DNA of 37,739 nucleotides from G020354085 sp964482055 (GCA_964482055.1 CAYZVX010000019.1:1-37739), one strand, 5' to 3'. Positions 1-10,871 are shown, numbered from the stretch's first letter. Numbers and translations: made by a program. The notes: generated by a model not told the origin, from the letters alone.

Positions 1-59
1 GAAAACAAATGAGGTCCAGACTTTCCAGGCAACATTGAAATGAAGAAACAAGAATAGAA

Positions 60-3000
60 ATGACCAACCGGCAGCCACGATCACAAGCCATACGCCACCG
101 TGCCCGCGCGCTGTGGTTGTTGCTTGTGCTGCCGTTTTCTTCACTGGCCGGCACCGCCGAGGGCCTGGGCTGGCTCGCCACCCAGCAGAATGCCAATGGC
201 AGTTTTGGTTCCACACCCACCACGCTCGCCTCGCCGGTGCAGACCACGAGCGAAGTCCTGCGGGCCTGGCGCTCATTCGGCCAACAAGCCCAGCCGGCCT
301 CTGCCGCCGCGCTCGGGTTTATCAACGCCGACCCCGAAGTAAACACCGAATTCCTCACCCGCAAGATCATCGTCAACGCGGCCGCGGGAGTTGCGGTCAC
401 ACCGTTCATCACGACGCTCCTCACGCACCAGAACTACGACGGGGGCTTTAGCGACAAAGTAGGCCACGCGAGCAATGCCTACGACACGGCACTCGCCCTC
501 GAGGCGCTGATGGCGGCCAACTACGCCGACGCCAACGTGATCGGCAGTGCGGTGTATTTCCTCACCCAGCAGCAGCGCGCCGACGGCGGCTTTGGGTTAG
601 GTCCTTCGAACGACAGCTCGGTGCTTGCAACATCGCTGGCGCTCACGGCCTTGCAGCGCGTGGTGCTGCTCTATAACGTCTCCGCGCCCATCGATCGGGC
701 GGCGCAGTATCTGTTGCAGCGCCAGGCGACCGGTGGCGGGTGGGGCCAAGACTTTGAGACGGCGGCAGCCTTGATCGCGCTGGTGCCGGTGGTTTCCGAT
801 ACCAGCCGCTATAGCGCCTCGCTCGATGCGCTCAAGGCGCGGCAGCTCGCGAGCGGTTCGTGGGTAGACGATGCGTATACGACGGCGCTCGCGCTGCGGG
901 CGCTCTATCTCGCCGCCAACGTCAAGCCGCCGGTCACGCCGACGATGGGCAGCTTCACCGGCCGAATCGTCAATGACGCCACCGGCGTGCCGCTGGCGGG
1001 CGTCACGGTGTCGGTCGACCAGATTGCCGGCAAGCAGACGGTAACCACGGCCGACGGAAGCTTCGCCCTGACCGAACTGGCGCCCGGGCAGTATTCGCTG
1101 CGCTATCAGCTCGCCGGCTTCAACGGCGCCACGCAGGCGGTGTCGGCCCAGGTGGGAGTGGTGACCAACATCGGTACCGTGCGCCTGGCGCCCTTGCCAG
1201 ATCAGGGTGTGATCGTCGGTGTCGTGTTCAACGCCGCGACCGCGCAGCCGATCGCGGGCGCGCTGATTGCCGTGACCGGTGCGACCAGCGCGAGCGTGAC
1301 CACGGACGCGACCGGGGCGTTCCGGATCGTGAGCCCGCCGGGGACGGTCACGGTCACGGCCTCGGCCGCAGGCTTCGATGCGGCAAGCGGTACGGGCACG
1401 GTGGTGGCGGGCGGTACGTTGAACTTCTCGCCCGGGTTGTACACGACCGGTTCCACACCCACCGACCCGTCGGTGCAGGTCAAGGGCGTCGTGGTCGACG
1501 CCGAGTCGGGCGTGCCGCTCGCGGGTGCGTCGGTGGCGGTAACCGGCGGCAGCGCGCAATCGGACAATGCCGGCGCGTTCCTTATCACCGGGCTAACCGC
1601 GGTTCAGCTGGCAATCGAAATCTCGCGCACCGGTTACCAGACCGTCGGCTACAGCGCCGCGGCGCCGGCGGGCAGCGTGATCGATCTCGGTCAAGTGCGC
1701 CTGCCGCGCGCCGTCGCGGCCACGAGCACGACGGTCATCGGCAAGGTGCTCGATGCGGTCTCGGGCGCGCCCATCGCCGGCGCCAGCGTCTCAGTTCAAG
1801 GCGGCGGCGGGACCATCAGCGCCGCCGACGGCAGCTACCGCATCGAGGGCATCACCGCCACGCAGTTCACCTTAAGCGCCTCCGCGGTCGGTTACCTGAG
1901 CAAATCCGGTTCGGTCACGATCGCGAGCTTCGGGACCGCGAACGTCGACATCACGCTCGAGCGCGGCGCGGCGTCGGACTTCGCGATCACGGGCCTCACG
2001 GCCAACGCCGCGAGCTACCCGGCGCTCACCAAGGCCGCGCTGACCGCCACGCTCGCCAACAGCTCCACAACCGATCGCGCCGTGCGCCTGTTCGTGAAAG
2101 TGGTCAACGGCGCCAATGAAATCGTCGAGGAATACCCGGCGGTGCGCGTGCCCTTGGGCGGCGATCCGAGCACCGCGCTCGTGAGTGTGACGGCCAACGG
2201 CCAGAAGGACTTTTCGCTCGACTGGCAGACCGGCCGCCACGCCCCGGGCGTGTACCAGGTCATCGTGCAGGCGATTGACGGGAACAGCGGCGTGCTGCTC
2301 GCTGAGCGCGGGGTGAGCCTGCAAGTCGAGGCCACCAACCGGATCGGCGGCAGCGTCGAGTTCGACCCGCCGATCGCGCAGCTCGCCGCGCGCAAGCCGG
2401 TCGCCATCACCGCCGCCATCAGCAACCGCGGCAACCAGGTGATCGGCCCGACCACCGCCACGGCGCGCGTCTACCTTAAGAACCTCGGTTACCAGGAGCG
2501 ACGCGATCTCACCAGCGGCGAGTTACTGGTCACCGGCCAGGGCCTCAACTCCCCGCAGGGCGCGGACGTCGACGGCGCCGGCAACGTCTACGTCGCGAAC
2601 CAGAGCGCAAATAACGTGCTCAAGATCACGCCCGCGGGCGCGGTGAGCGTGTTTGCCACCGGTTTCACGAGCCCCGTGGACGTGAGCCTGGACGGGGCGG
2701 GCAACGTCTACGTGCTCAACGCCAACTTCAGCTTCGTGCGCATCGGCGCCGGTGGCACGCGCACCCAAGTCACGACCAATTTATCCGGTCAACGCGCGAT
2801 CAAGGCGCTGAATGACGGGCGCGTGTACATCGTGCGCGGCAACGCATTGCACGAGGTTTCGGCGGATGGCGCCACGGTGCGTCAGATCGTCGCCGGCGGT
2901 CTCGCCAATCCCCAAGGGCTCGTGATCGCGAGCAGCGGCGACGTGTTCATTGCCAGCCGTGGGGACAACGCTATTTCGCGCTACTCGCTGGCAACCGGGA

Positions 3001-6000
3001 CACTGTCGACCTTCGTCACGGGAATCAACCAGCCGTATGGCATGGCCATCGACGGCGCCGACAACCTGTACGTCACCGCCTTCGGTAGCAACAGCCTGGT
3101 GCAAGTCACACCGGCCGGGGTGGTGACGACTATCGCTACCGGACTGGCCGGGCCGTATGACGTCAAAATCGCGCCGGACGGTAACTTCGTCGTATCGAAC
3201 TACAACTCCAATCAAATCGTGCGGGTCACGCCAACCGGCCAGGTATCGGTCTTGGTGGAGGGCGCGCTCAATCGACCGAATGCTGTTGCCTATGACGGAA
3301 GCGGCAACGCTTACGTAGGGAACGAGGTCGCCTCCAACGTCGTGCGCCTCGGCACCGACGGTTCGACCACGACCGTTGCCACCGGTGTCAGTCCGAGCGC
3401 GCTGCACATGGCCTCGGACGGCAACCTGTACGTGCTGGAAGGGCACCAGCTGAACCGCGTCGCGCCGGACGGCACGCGCATGGTCATCGCCACCGGGCTC
3501 AGCGGGGCATTTGCCTTGGCGCCCGCGCCGGATGGGAACGGCTTGGTGCTGTCAGAGCCCGGCCAGAACCGCATCCGTCGCGTCGACGCAGGCGGGGCTC
3601 TGTCGGTTTACAGCGATGCGTCATTTACCACTGTGCGCAGCATGCGCACGGACGCCGCAGGAAATATCTACATCCTTACGAGTAGTCACATCACGCGTGT
3701 GACGCCGGCGGGCCAGGTCAGCCGCTTCGTATCCGGCCTCAACAATGCCTATGACATGGTGTTCGACGCCACCGGCAACTTGATCGTTACGGAGTACAGC
3801 CTGCGGCGGTTGCTGAGTATCGACCCGAACGGTAATGTGTCGGTCCTGGCGACGCTGACGTTTAATCCCGCGGCCATCGCGCGCGCGGTGAATGGTAACC
3901 TGTTGGTCGGCACGTGGGGCGGCACGACGGTATACACCGTCGACAGCACCGGCGCGGTATCGACGTTTGCGACGTTCACGCGCGCTGTGTACTACGGCCT
4001 GCTCGCCGATCCACTGGGCAACGTCTGGGTCGCCCACTACTACAACCAGGCGGTGACGCGTGTCGCGCCCGACAACAGCCAGACGACCTACACTGTTGGT
4101 TCCTTCCCCGCCGCGTTCGTTGCGGACGGGCAGGGTGGCGTCTACGTCGGTGCCTACAACACCGTCAATCACATCAGCGCCGCCGGTGCGGTTTCGGTGT
4201 TCGCGACCGGCGGACCGCTTGCCTTCCAGTACCAGCAGGGTATCGCGCTGGACAACACCGGCAGACTGTGGGCGATCGACAATTACGGAACGATCAATCG
4301 CTTCAATCCTGACCGCACCCACGATAGGCAGTTCGCGTCGCTGTCGCAGCCGGGCGGCCTGGCGACCGGCGCGGCGGGCGAGCTGTACATCGCGAGCCGT
4401 GGCAATAGGCGCATCCTGAAGCTGGCGGCGCCCGGCGCCTTGCCGGAGGTGGTCGCGGCGGGCGCGGATATTTACCTGGTACGGGAATCGAACGATACCA
4501 TCCTGGCCGCGAGCACCGCCGGCGTGCGGCGACTCAACGTGGTGACGGGACAGTTCTCGTCGCTTGCCGCCGGATTCGGCTATCTCACCGGCATCGCCGT
4601 AAGCTCGAGCGGCACTATCGGCGTGGTGGACAACAGCCGCAACGAGCTCGTGACGCTTAGCGGCACCGGCGCCGTCGTGGATCGATTCGCCGGTCTTGTT
4701 CAACCCAAGGGCTTGGTGTTCGATGGCGCCGGCCGTCTGTTGGTTGCGAACAACTACCCGAACCAAATCTTGCGCGTGCGGCCGGACGGCAGGCTGGAGG
4801 CGTTCGCCAACGTCAGCGGCGTCAACTACATGTACCGCGAAACCGATGGGCGCATTACGGCCTCACGCAGCAGCGACATCGTGGTGTTGTCGGCGGCCGG
4901 TGCGCAGCTAAGCGTATTTAATAGCCTCTCGGCCTACGGTTTGGCACGAGCCGGTGATGGATCACTGTACGTGGCGTCGAACAACGACGGTGCCTTACTA
5001 CGCCATGCGGCGGACGGATCGTACATCAAGGCGGCGAGCGGCCTAGCGAGCGCGCGCGATCTTGAGCTGCGAGGGGGCGGGGAGGTCTTGGTCGCCGACA
5101 GCACGCGCGGCGTGGTCGTGCGGGTCAATGCCGACGCAACGCTGTCCTTGGTGGCGAGCAATTTGGCGCAGGCCGAACGTCTGGCGTTCGAGGGCGCGGG
5201 CAATCTGTACGTCGCCTACTCGAGCAACAGGCTTGCCGTCTTTGATGCGGCCGGCGCGCGCAGTGAGCTGGCGACAAGCGATCTGGTTGCGAGCGCGTTT
5301 ACCGGGTTGGCGGCACGCGGCACGACCGTATACACGATCGTCGGCGGGGCCAACACCATCGCCAAATTCACGACCCAGGCAGCCGCGCCCCCGATCCAGC
5401 CGGGAACGACGGTATACACAACTTCCGTTGGCATCAGCGGGCTCGACCTGAGCGGTCAAGCGAGCATTGTGAATTTCGGCGCCTGGGTCCCGGCCGCGAG
5501 CGGCGACTATGCGGTCGAGGTCGTGTTGGACGGTAACGTCGCGCAGGGCACGTTGAGCAACACGCTGCACGTCGGTCCCAACGCCACGGGCACGATCGAC
5601 GTCGCGCAGAGGCAGGTCCCCCCGGGCACTCGGCCGGTCACGGGTATCTTGCGCGTGCAAGGCGCCGACTCCACGGCCGTAACGCGCATTGATCCATCAG
5701 GGGCGCGCCTTGCGGCAGTATCGAATACTTACGGCCGCGCGATCGCCGGCGACAGTCAGGGCAACATCTACTCGGCCGACCCGAACCGCATCGTCAAGAT
5801 CACGCCGGCGGGTGTGGTGAGCAACTTCGTCACGGGCATTACGGTCGGTAACGGCCTGGCGGTCGATAGCCAGGACAACATCTATGCAGTCAGCGGCAGC
5901 AACGTGCTCAAGATTGCGCCGAACGCAACGGTCAGCACGCTGGCAAATCTTGGGGCAACCGCCTACGCCGTCGCCGTCGGATACGACGATCAGGTCTATG

Positions 6001-9000
6001 CGGTCGACGGCGCGAACCGGCTATCACGCGTTGACGCGACGACCGGTGCAGTCACGGTGCTTACGACGCTTGGCCTCAGCGGACCGCAGGGCTTGACGAT
6101 TGACGCGTTCGGGAACTTCTACGTGCTCAATAGAGGCGACAAGATCACGCGGATCACACCCAACCTCAAGTCGGCGCTGTACTTCGACAAGGCGACCTTC
6201 GAGTACGAGGGCGTCAACGTCACTGCGGATTGTTCCAACAATCTATTGTTTGCACCGATTGTCCTACCGCCCTTCAAGCCATATGGCGAGGAAGACCGCA
6301 TCATCCAGCTTGTCGGCGATACCGGCGAGACGCGCCAGGTGCTCTACGGTCCGAGCATCGATCCGGCGATGTCTGATATGGACGTGTTGTTCTACGACCG
6401 GCTCGGCAAGCGCCTGCTCATTTGGACCGACTTGGCCGGCGGGAAGATCTTCTCCTTCCCGGTGATCTGCGGCGGCATCGATACGGAGGTGCACATCGTG
6501 ACCTCCGCCACGGTCGATTTGTCGAGCGCCGACCCGGCGCCCACCAGCGTCACGCCGCTCAGCGACGGGACGGCCGAGTGGACCTGGTTGTTGTCCGAGG
6601 TCGACAACCGCGGCCGCAGTATCCAGCTCAATCTGCTGCTGAAGAACCTTCAGGAAGGCGAGTCGCGCCCGATCGCCAGGGAGGCGTTCCTGGTGTTCAA
6701 GAACAGCTTCGTGGCCGGCGAGAGCGTGCGCGTGCCGATCGATATCCCGGCGGTGCTGGCGGGCAGCGCGATCGGGTTACAGGCCGCGCTCGACAATACG
6801 CAGTATGGGCCGAACAGCTTGGTAGGCATCACCGTCGACGTCAGCAACGGCAGCCCGCTCGCCTTCGACGGCACACTGGAGCTGTCGATCAAAGACACGG
6901 CCAGCGCGACCGTTGCAACACTGGCACCAATCGCCGTTTCCGGCCTGGCCGGGCTCAGCGTCCAGCCATACAACAGCAGTTGGAACACGGGCCAAACGCT
7001 CAGCGGTGACTACAGGGTCGCCGTCACGCTGAAGAATGACCTCGGCCAGGTGGCGGCGAGCGCGGACGTACCGTTCCGCATCGTGTCGGACGCGGGCGGG
7101 GCGGCGGCGGTGACGTTGCGCACCACCACCGACCGCGCCGTGTACCACACGACCGACCAGGTGCTGATCCAGAACCTGATCCGCAACGTGACCGCCAACG
7201 GCATTGTGGAAAACGCGGTGCTGAGGCTGGTGGTGCTCGACCCGGCCGGGCAGACGCGCTACGCGCAGGACATCGCCCTTGGCCAGCTTCTGCCCGGCTC
7301 CATCCGCGATCGCGTGCAGCCCTTTGGGCTCAACGGCGCGCCGGTCGGCCTGTACCAGGTGCAAGGCACGGTGATCGATTCCGCGACGCAGGGCATGCTC
7401 GCCACCGCCGCCTTCCGGTTCGAGGTGCGGGTCGATCTCGCCAAGTCCTTGGGCGGCAGCGTCAGCCTCGCCGCGAGCAGCGTCGAAGTCGGGCATTCTC
7501 AGACCTGCACGAACACCGTGACGAACGAGGGCAGCACCGCGGTCCTGGGCCTGGAGGTACACCATCTGTTGCTCAGTCTCGACAGCGGCCAGTTGGTGAA
7601 CGAGGCCGTGCAAACGCTCGATCTGGCGGCAGGCGCCGCTGTGGCGTATAACTTCGGGTTCAGCACCCAAGGGTTCACGCTTGGCAACTACTCGTGTGCC
7701 GTGCAGGCACGGGTCGACGGCGAACTGAAGACGCTCGCGTTCGCGTCGTTCAAGGTTACCCAGTCGCCGGTCAAGATCGCGGCGAGCCTCAGTCGCGGCA
7801 CGAAAGGGCGGCTGCTGGTCCTGCTCGACAACGGGCGCCGCGGCGACGACCAAGCCGACCACAAGTACTGCGGCGGTGTGCGGTCGCTCGAGCTCACCGC
7901 CACGCTCGCCGCGCCGCTGAGCACGGCGGCAACGGTGGAGGTCCGGGCGTACGGCAAGGACGGCAACCTGATCGACACTGAGTCCGCGGCGCTCGCCTAC
8001 TACGGCGGTGTCGTGAACTTCAACGCCGGCGCGGGTGGGGCGGATCTCGCGATCAAGAACTTCGCCGCGCAGTCCGTGGTGCTCGGCCTTGAGGCCCCGG
8101 CCGGGGCCGACAAGCTCGGTGAGGAGTACAGCGTCGAGCTTTTGGTCCGCGACGGCAACACCCAGCGGCTCGTGTCGGGTGCGGTGGTAACGGACTGCCG
8201 CAAGCCGATCGCCGTCGGCCAGGTCTACGGGGCGGTCGCGCTCACAGCGCTTGATGCAACGCCGGCCGCGAACGACGGGCCGTACCAAGATGGTGATCCA
8301 CACGGGCCGACCGCGGCGCCGGGGCTCGCCGCGCAGCGCGCGTTCCTCGAGGCGCTGCTCAAGGCGGCCGGTTACTCCTATACGATCACCGACACAGCGG
8401 AAGCGTTTACCCGCGAGCTGCGTAGCGGCGGCTATGCGAGCTACGCATTGTTTACGGAGCAGGAGAAGCTCTCCGAACAGGCGCAAAAGGAGTTGCGCGA
8501 GGCGGTTTATCGTGGCGCGGGCCTGCTCGTCGCCGGTGCGCACGATGATCGGCACCAAAAGCTCAACGACGCCCTGGGAGTCAAGCTGATCGGGCGGTTG
8601 TCGAGCGCCACCGGCGTCGACCTCAATGCGGGCATCGGTGTCTCGGGCCGGCTCGACTTGATCGCCGGTGACAAGGCCCTGCGCATCAAGCGCCGGAGCG
8701 CGCAGTCGTTGGGCACCTATGTCCTTTCGGGCACACCCGGCTACTCCGACGACCACGATTGCCAAGAGGAAGGGTCGAGCCTCGATAACAAGCGCGACGG
8801 CCGTTCCAGCAGCGCACCGGATGAGTGCGAGGGCCATCCGGAGCGCTACCTCGATGCCATCATCGCCAATTCCTATGGACGCGGCCAGGCGGCATTCGCC
8901 GCATTCGATCTGCTCGCCACCGCGGCGCGCGACGGTCAGGGGAGTCTCAGTGCTCGAACTTTGCAGAGGCTCTTGGAGCGCGTGCAGCCCCTGGAGCTTG

Positions 9001-9551
9001 CCACCACGGTCGGCGCGGTGCTGCCGATTGAGCTGACGCTCGCCAATCAAGGTGTCGCCACGGCGGCGGTTGCCACGGTGGTGTTGCCACCCAGCGTGAA
9101 GTTGATCGATGCCGGCGGCGGCCAGGTCACCGCCAACAGCCTGGTTTTCACGACCAATCTCGGCGTCGGCCGGACGGCACGGTTCGTCTTCTATATGAAG
9201 CTGCCGGGCGTGGCCGCGACGACTTCCGTCAACGCCGTTGTTACGGCGCCGGGGGTCAGCCAGCCGGTTGCCTATGCCGTTCTCGACGTCACCGCTGTTC
9301 AACCGGAGGGATTGACGAGCATCAAGACACGCATCGCCGGTCTGATCGACAGCAAGCACCCAGCGACCAAGGCACTCAAGGAGACCGACAGTTACATCGA
9401 CAAGGCGCTCGATAACTTCTATCCGGCCAAGGCCATCGAGTACTTGCTCAAGGCCGCGGATCAGCTGCTCGGCATCGACGATCCGGCGGTCCGGGACATC
9501 CGGGTCGCGATCGACGTGTGGATCGGCTGGGCGTCCGGCTACGCCTACTGA
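60..9551 (+). CDS. Giant secreted multidomain protein (toroid, CarboxypepD_reg, NHL propellers, Ig-like)
   Basis: 3163 aa. The start is followed by an Arg-rich n-region and a hydrophobic core (WLLLVLPFSSLAG), a credible Sec signal peptide. Residues about 35-295 carry five repeats of the QxxxGGF/W type seen in prenyltransferase/squalene-cyclase alpha-alpha toroids. About 297-640 are four carboxypeptidase-regulatory-like beta domains (G-x-V-x-D-x3-G-x-P-[IL]-A-G-A pattern). A CARDB/Ig-like stretch follows. About 834-1770 are NHL-type blades; I count about 24 by eye, each with a D-G-x-G-N-x-Y-V core. An Ig-like piece and about six more blades follow (about 1876-2160), then Ig-like modules, a GATase-like alpha/beta segment (about 2748-2855) and a DUF11-like domain (about 2976-3078). 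No LPxTG, PEP-CTERM or transmembrane anchor is visible at the C-terminus. The likely role is extracellular or periplasmic binding or scaffolding, but the substrate is unknown. It stands alone, with no operon partner in the window; no convincing promoter is seen in the 59 nt upstream. Confidence 0.85.
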   Translation: MTNRQPRSQAIRHRARALWLLLVLPFSSLAGTAEGLGWLATQQNANGSFGSTPTTLASPVQTTSEVLRAWRSFGQQAQPASAAALGFINADPEVNTEFLTRKIIVNAAAGVAVTPFITTLLTHQNYDGGFSDKVGHASNAYDTALALEALMAANYADANVIGSAVYFLTQQQRADGGFGLGPSNDSSVLATSLALTALQRVVLLYNVSAPIDRAAQYLLQRQATGGGWGQDFETAAALIALVPVVSDTSRYSASLDALKARQLASGSWVDDAYTTALALRALYLAANVKPPVTPTMGSFTGRIVNDATGVPLAGVTVSVDQIAGKQTVTTADGSFALTELAPGQYSLRYQLAGFNGATQAVSAQVGVVTNIGTVRLAPLPDQGVIVGVVFNAATAQPIAGALIAVTGATSASVTTDATGAFRIVSPPGTVTVTASAAGFDAASGTGTVVAGGTLNFSPGLYTTGSTPTDPSVQVKGVVVDAESGVPLAGASVAVTGGSAQSDNAGAFLITGLTAVQLAIEISRTGYQTVGYSAAAPAGSVIDLGQVRLPRAVAATSTTVIGKVLDAVSGAPIAGASVSVQGGGGTISAADGSYRIEGITATQFTLSASAVGYLSKSGSVTIASFGTANVDITLERGAASDFAITGLTANAASYPALTKAALTATLANSSTTDRAVRLFVKVVNGANEIVEEYPAVRVPLGGDPSTALVSVTANGQKDFSLDWQTGRHAPGVYQVIVQAIDGNSGVLLAERGVSLQVEATNRIGGSVEFDPPIAQLAARKPVAITAAISNRGNQVIGPTTATARVYLKNLGYQERRDLTSGELLVTGQGLNSPQGADVDGAGNVYVANQSANNVLKITPAGAVSVFATGFTSPVDVSLDGAGNVYVLNANFSFVRIGAGGTRTQVTTNLSGQRAIKALNDGRVYIVRGNALHEVSADGATVRQIVAGGLANPQGLVIASSGDVFIASRGDNAISRYSLATGTLSTFVTGINQPYGMAIDGADNLYVTAFGSNSLVQVTPAGVVTTIATGLAGPYDVKIAPDGNFVVSNYNSNQIVRVTPTGQVSVLVEGALNRPNAVAYDGSGNAYVGNEVASNVVRLGTDGSTTTVATGVSPSALHMASDGNLYVLEGHQLNRVAPDGTRMVIATGLSGAFALAPAPDGNGLVLSEPGQNRIRRVDAGGALSVYSDASFTTVRSMRTDAAGNIYILTSSHITRVTPAGQVSRFVSGLNNAYDMVFDATGNLIVTEYSLRRLLSIDPNGNVSVLATLTFNPAAIARAVNGNLLVGTWGGTTVYTVDSTGAVSTFATFTRAVYYGLLADPLGNVWVAHYYNQAVTRVAPDNSQTTYTVGSFPAAFVADGQGGVYVGAYNTVNHISAAGAVSVFATGGPLAFQYQQGIALDNTGRLWAIDNYGTINRFNPDRTHDRQFASLSQPGGLATGAAGELYIASRGNRRILKLAAPGALPEVVAAGADIYLVRESNDTILAASTAGVRRLNVVTGQFSSLAAGFGYLTGIAVSSSGTIGVVDNSRNELVTLSGTGAVVDRFAGLVQPKGLVFDGAGRLLVANNYPNQILRVRPDGRLEAFANVSGVNYMYRETDGRITASRSSDIVVLSAAGAQLSVFNSLSAYGLARAGDGSLYVASNNDGALLRHAADGSYIKAASGLASARDLELRGGGEVLVADSTRGVVVRVNADATLSLVASNLAQAERLAFEGAGNLYVAYSSNRLAVFDAAGARSELATSDLVASAFTGLAARGTTVYTIVGGANTIAKFTTQAAAPPIQPGTTVYTTSVGISGLDLSGQASIVNFGAWVPAASGDYAVEVVLDGNVAQGTLSNTLHVGPNATGTIDVAQRQVPPGTRPVTGILRVQGADSTAVTRIDPSGARLAAVSNTYGRAIAGDSQGNIYSADPNRIVKITPAGVVSNFVTGITVGNGLAVDSQDNIYAVSGSNVLKIAPNATVSTLANLGATAYAVAVGYDDQVYAVDGANRLSRVDATTGAVTVLTTLGLSGPQGLTIDAFGNFYVLNRGDKITRITPNLKSALYFDKATFEYEGVNVTADCSNNLLFAPIVLPPFKPYGEEDRIIQLVGDTGETRQVLYGPSIDPAMSDMDVLFYDRLGKRLLIWTDLAGGKIFSFPVICGGIDTEVHIVTSATVDLSSADPAPTSVTPLSDGTAEWTWLLSEVDNRGRSIQLNLLLKNLQEGESRPIAREAFLVFKNSFVAGESVRVPIDIPAVLAGSAIGLQAALDNTQYGPNSLVGITVDVSNGSPLAFDGTLELSIKDTASATVATLAPIAVSGLAGLSVQPYNSSWNTGQTLSGDYRVAVTLKNDLGQVAASADVPFRIVSDAGGAAAVTLRTTTDRAVYHTTDQVLIQNLIRNVTANGIVENAVLRLVVLDPAGQTRYAQDIALGQLLPGSIRDRVQPFGLNGAPVGLYQVQGTVIDSATQGMLATAAFRFEVRVDLAKSLGGSVSLAASSVEVGHSQTCTNTVTNEGSTAVLGLEVHHLLLSLDSGQLVNEAVQTLDLAAGAAVAYNFGFSTQGFTLGNYSCAVQARVDGELKTLAFASFKVTQSPVKIAASLSRGTKGRLLVLLDNGRRGDDQADHKYCGGVRSLELTATLAAPLSTAATVEVRAYGKDGNLIDTESAALAYYGGVVNFNAGAGGADLAIKNFAAQSVVLGLEAPAGADKLGEEYSVELLVRDGNTQRLVSGAVVTDCRKPIAVGQVYGAVALTALDATPAANDGPYQDGDPHGPTAAPGLAAQRAFLEALLKAAGYSYTITDTAEAFTRELRSGGYASYALFTEQEKLSEQAQKELREAVYRGAGLLVAGAHDDRHQKLNDALGVKLIGRLSSATGVDLNAGIGVSGRLDLIAGDKALRIKRRSAQSLGTYVLSGTPGYSDDHDCQEEGSSLDNKRDGRSSSAPDECEGHPERYLDAIIANSYGRGQAAFAAFDLLATAARDGQGSLSARTLQRLLERVQPLELATTVGAVLPIELTLANQGVATAAVATVVLPPSVKLIDAGGGQVTANSLVFTTNLGVGRTARFVFYMKLPGVAATTSVNAVVTAPGVSQPVAYAVLDVTAVQPEGLTSIKTRIAGLIDSKHPATKALKETDSYIDKALDNFYPAKAIEYLLKAADQLLGIDDPAVRDIRVAIDVWIGWASGYAY

Positions 9552-9626
9552 TGGCAAGAACGGGGTTCTACCGGAACTTCTAGCGAAGACTCCACGTATC
9601 GCCGGTCGCCGACCCGGCGGCGCGCA

Positions 9627-9635
9627 TGTTATTCT
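9627..9635 (+). promoter_or_regulatory. Possible extended -10 for mtnA
   Basis: TGTTATTCT fits the TGn-TATNNT extended -10 form. It would place the transcript start only a few bases before the mtnA ATG, giving a nearly leaderless mRNA. No clear -35 accompanies it, so this is tentative. Confidence 0.25.
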
Positions 9636-9645
9636 CGCGCTCGTC

Positions 9646-10728
9646 ATGGGTCAGGCGAGCGACGAGACGAATCCGCGCGAGACGATCGCCTACGATCGTA
9701 TTCGCGCGGTCGAGTGGGAGAATAGCCGGCTTAAGCTGATCGATCAGCGCGCATTGCCGGGCAGGTTCGAACACCTTTACTTCGATGACCTGCGCGGCGT
9801 GGCGCACGCGATCCGCCACATGGTGGTGCGTGGCGCGCCTGCGATCGGCATCACCGCGGCCTATGGGGTCGTGCTCGCGGCGCGGGCGCGCTACCGTGAG
9901 GGCGCGAAGACCTGGCGCGATTCCATCCAGCCCGACCTCCAGTACCTGGCCGACGCGCGACCCACCGCGGTGAATCTGCGCTGGGCGGTCTCGCGCATGC
10001 GGGCGCTGATTGCCCGGCTGCCCGAGGAAGATCCGGAACCCGCGCTGCTGGCCGAGGCGAGGAAGATTCACGCCGAGGATATTGCCGCCAATCGGCGTAT
10101 GGGCGCGCTGGGCGCGGATCTGATCGAGCCGGGCAGCGCCGTGCTCACGCACTGCAACACCGGGGCGCTGGCAACCGGCGGCTATGGCACCGCCCTGGGC
10201 GTGGTGCGTGCGGGCTTCGCGACCGGGCGGATCGTACATGTCTACGCCGATGAGACCCGTCCTTGGCTGCAAGGGGCGCGCCTCACCGTCTGGGAGCTTG
10301 TCCAGGAGGGCATCCCCGCGACGCTCATTGCCGACAGCGCCGCCGCGTATCTCATGCAACGGGGCCAGGTGGCGTGGGTTATCGTCGGCGCCGACCGCAT
10401 CGCCGCCAATGGCGATACCGCGAACAAGATCGGGACCTACATGACCGCGGTGGCGGCACGCCACCACGGCGTGAGGTTCATGGTGGTGGCGCCGACCAGC
10501 ACCGTCGATCTCGCAACCCCGGACGGTTCCGCCATTCCGATCGAGGCGCGACCGGAGGCGGAGGTGCTCAGCTTTGGCGGCGCGCGCACCGCACCGGAAG
10601 GCGCGCATGCCTGGAATCCGGCCTTCGATATCACGCCCGCCGGGCTCATCGACGCGATCGTCACGGAGAAGGGCGTGGTGCGCGATCCCACGCCCGCCAA
10701 GCTCGCCGCCATGATGGCTCAGTCCTAG
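9646..10728 (+). CDS. mtnA: S-methyl-5-thioribose-1-phosphate isomerase
   Basis: 360 aa, the usual length for the aIF2B-related MtnA family. It converts 5-methylthioribose-1-phosphate to 5-methylthioribulose-1-phosphate in the cytosolic methionine salvage pathway. Visible family motifs are RGAPAIGITAAYG, CNTGALATGGYGTALG (Cys170), DETRPWLQGARLT and GADRIAANGDTANKIGTY (Asp250). Cys170 and Asp250 match the catalytic Cys160/Asp240 pair of the Bacillus enzyme with a constant offset of 10. The ATG at 9646 gives the expected N-terminus. No other salvage gene is nearby; mtnA next to gyrA is a recurrent gammaproteobacterial arrangement rather than a pathway operon. Confidence 0.93.
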   Translation: MGQASDETNPRETIAYDRIRAVEWENSRLKLIDQRALPGRFEHLYFDDLRGVAHAIRHMVVRGAPAIGITAAYGVVLAARARYREGAKTWRDSIQPDLQYLADARPTAVNLRWAVSRMRALIARLPEEDPEPALLAEARKIHAEDIAANRRMGALGADLIEPGSAVLTHCNTGALATGGYGTALGVVRAGFATGRIVHVYADETRPWLQGARLTVWELVQEGIPATLIADSAAAYLMQRGQVAWVIVGADRIAANGDTANKIGTYMTAVAARHHGVRFMVVAPTSTVDLATPDGSAIPIEARPEAEVLSFGGARTAPEGAHAWNPAFDITPAGLIDAIVTEKGVVRDPTPAKLAAMMAQS

Positions 10729-10871
10729 TCTCGGTCGCCCGCGATCCGGATGTCGTTTCGCACCGGGCGCTGGCGTCAGCGTCCTGGCGGGAGGGTCGTG
10801 GGTCGCCGCTAATCGGCACCGCGCGCTGGCGCACTCAACGCCCGCTTTGGATGCAGTGTCCGAGTCATCCA

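Noticed and set aside
6777..9647. 956-codon open frame on the minus strand
   Set aside because: It lies fully opposite the giant protein gene; the translation is rich in Arg, Ala, Gly and His, with no family motif. It is a GC-driven shadow frame.
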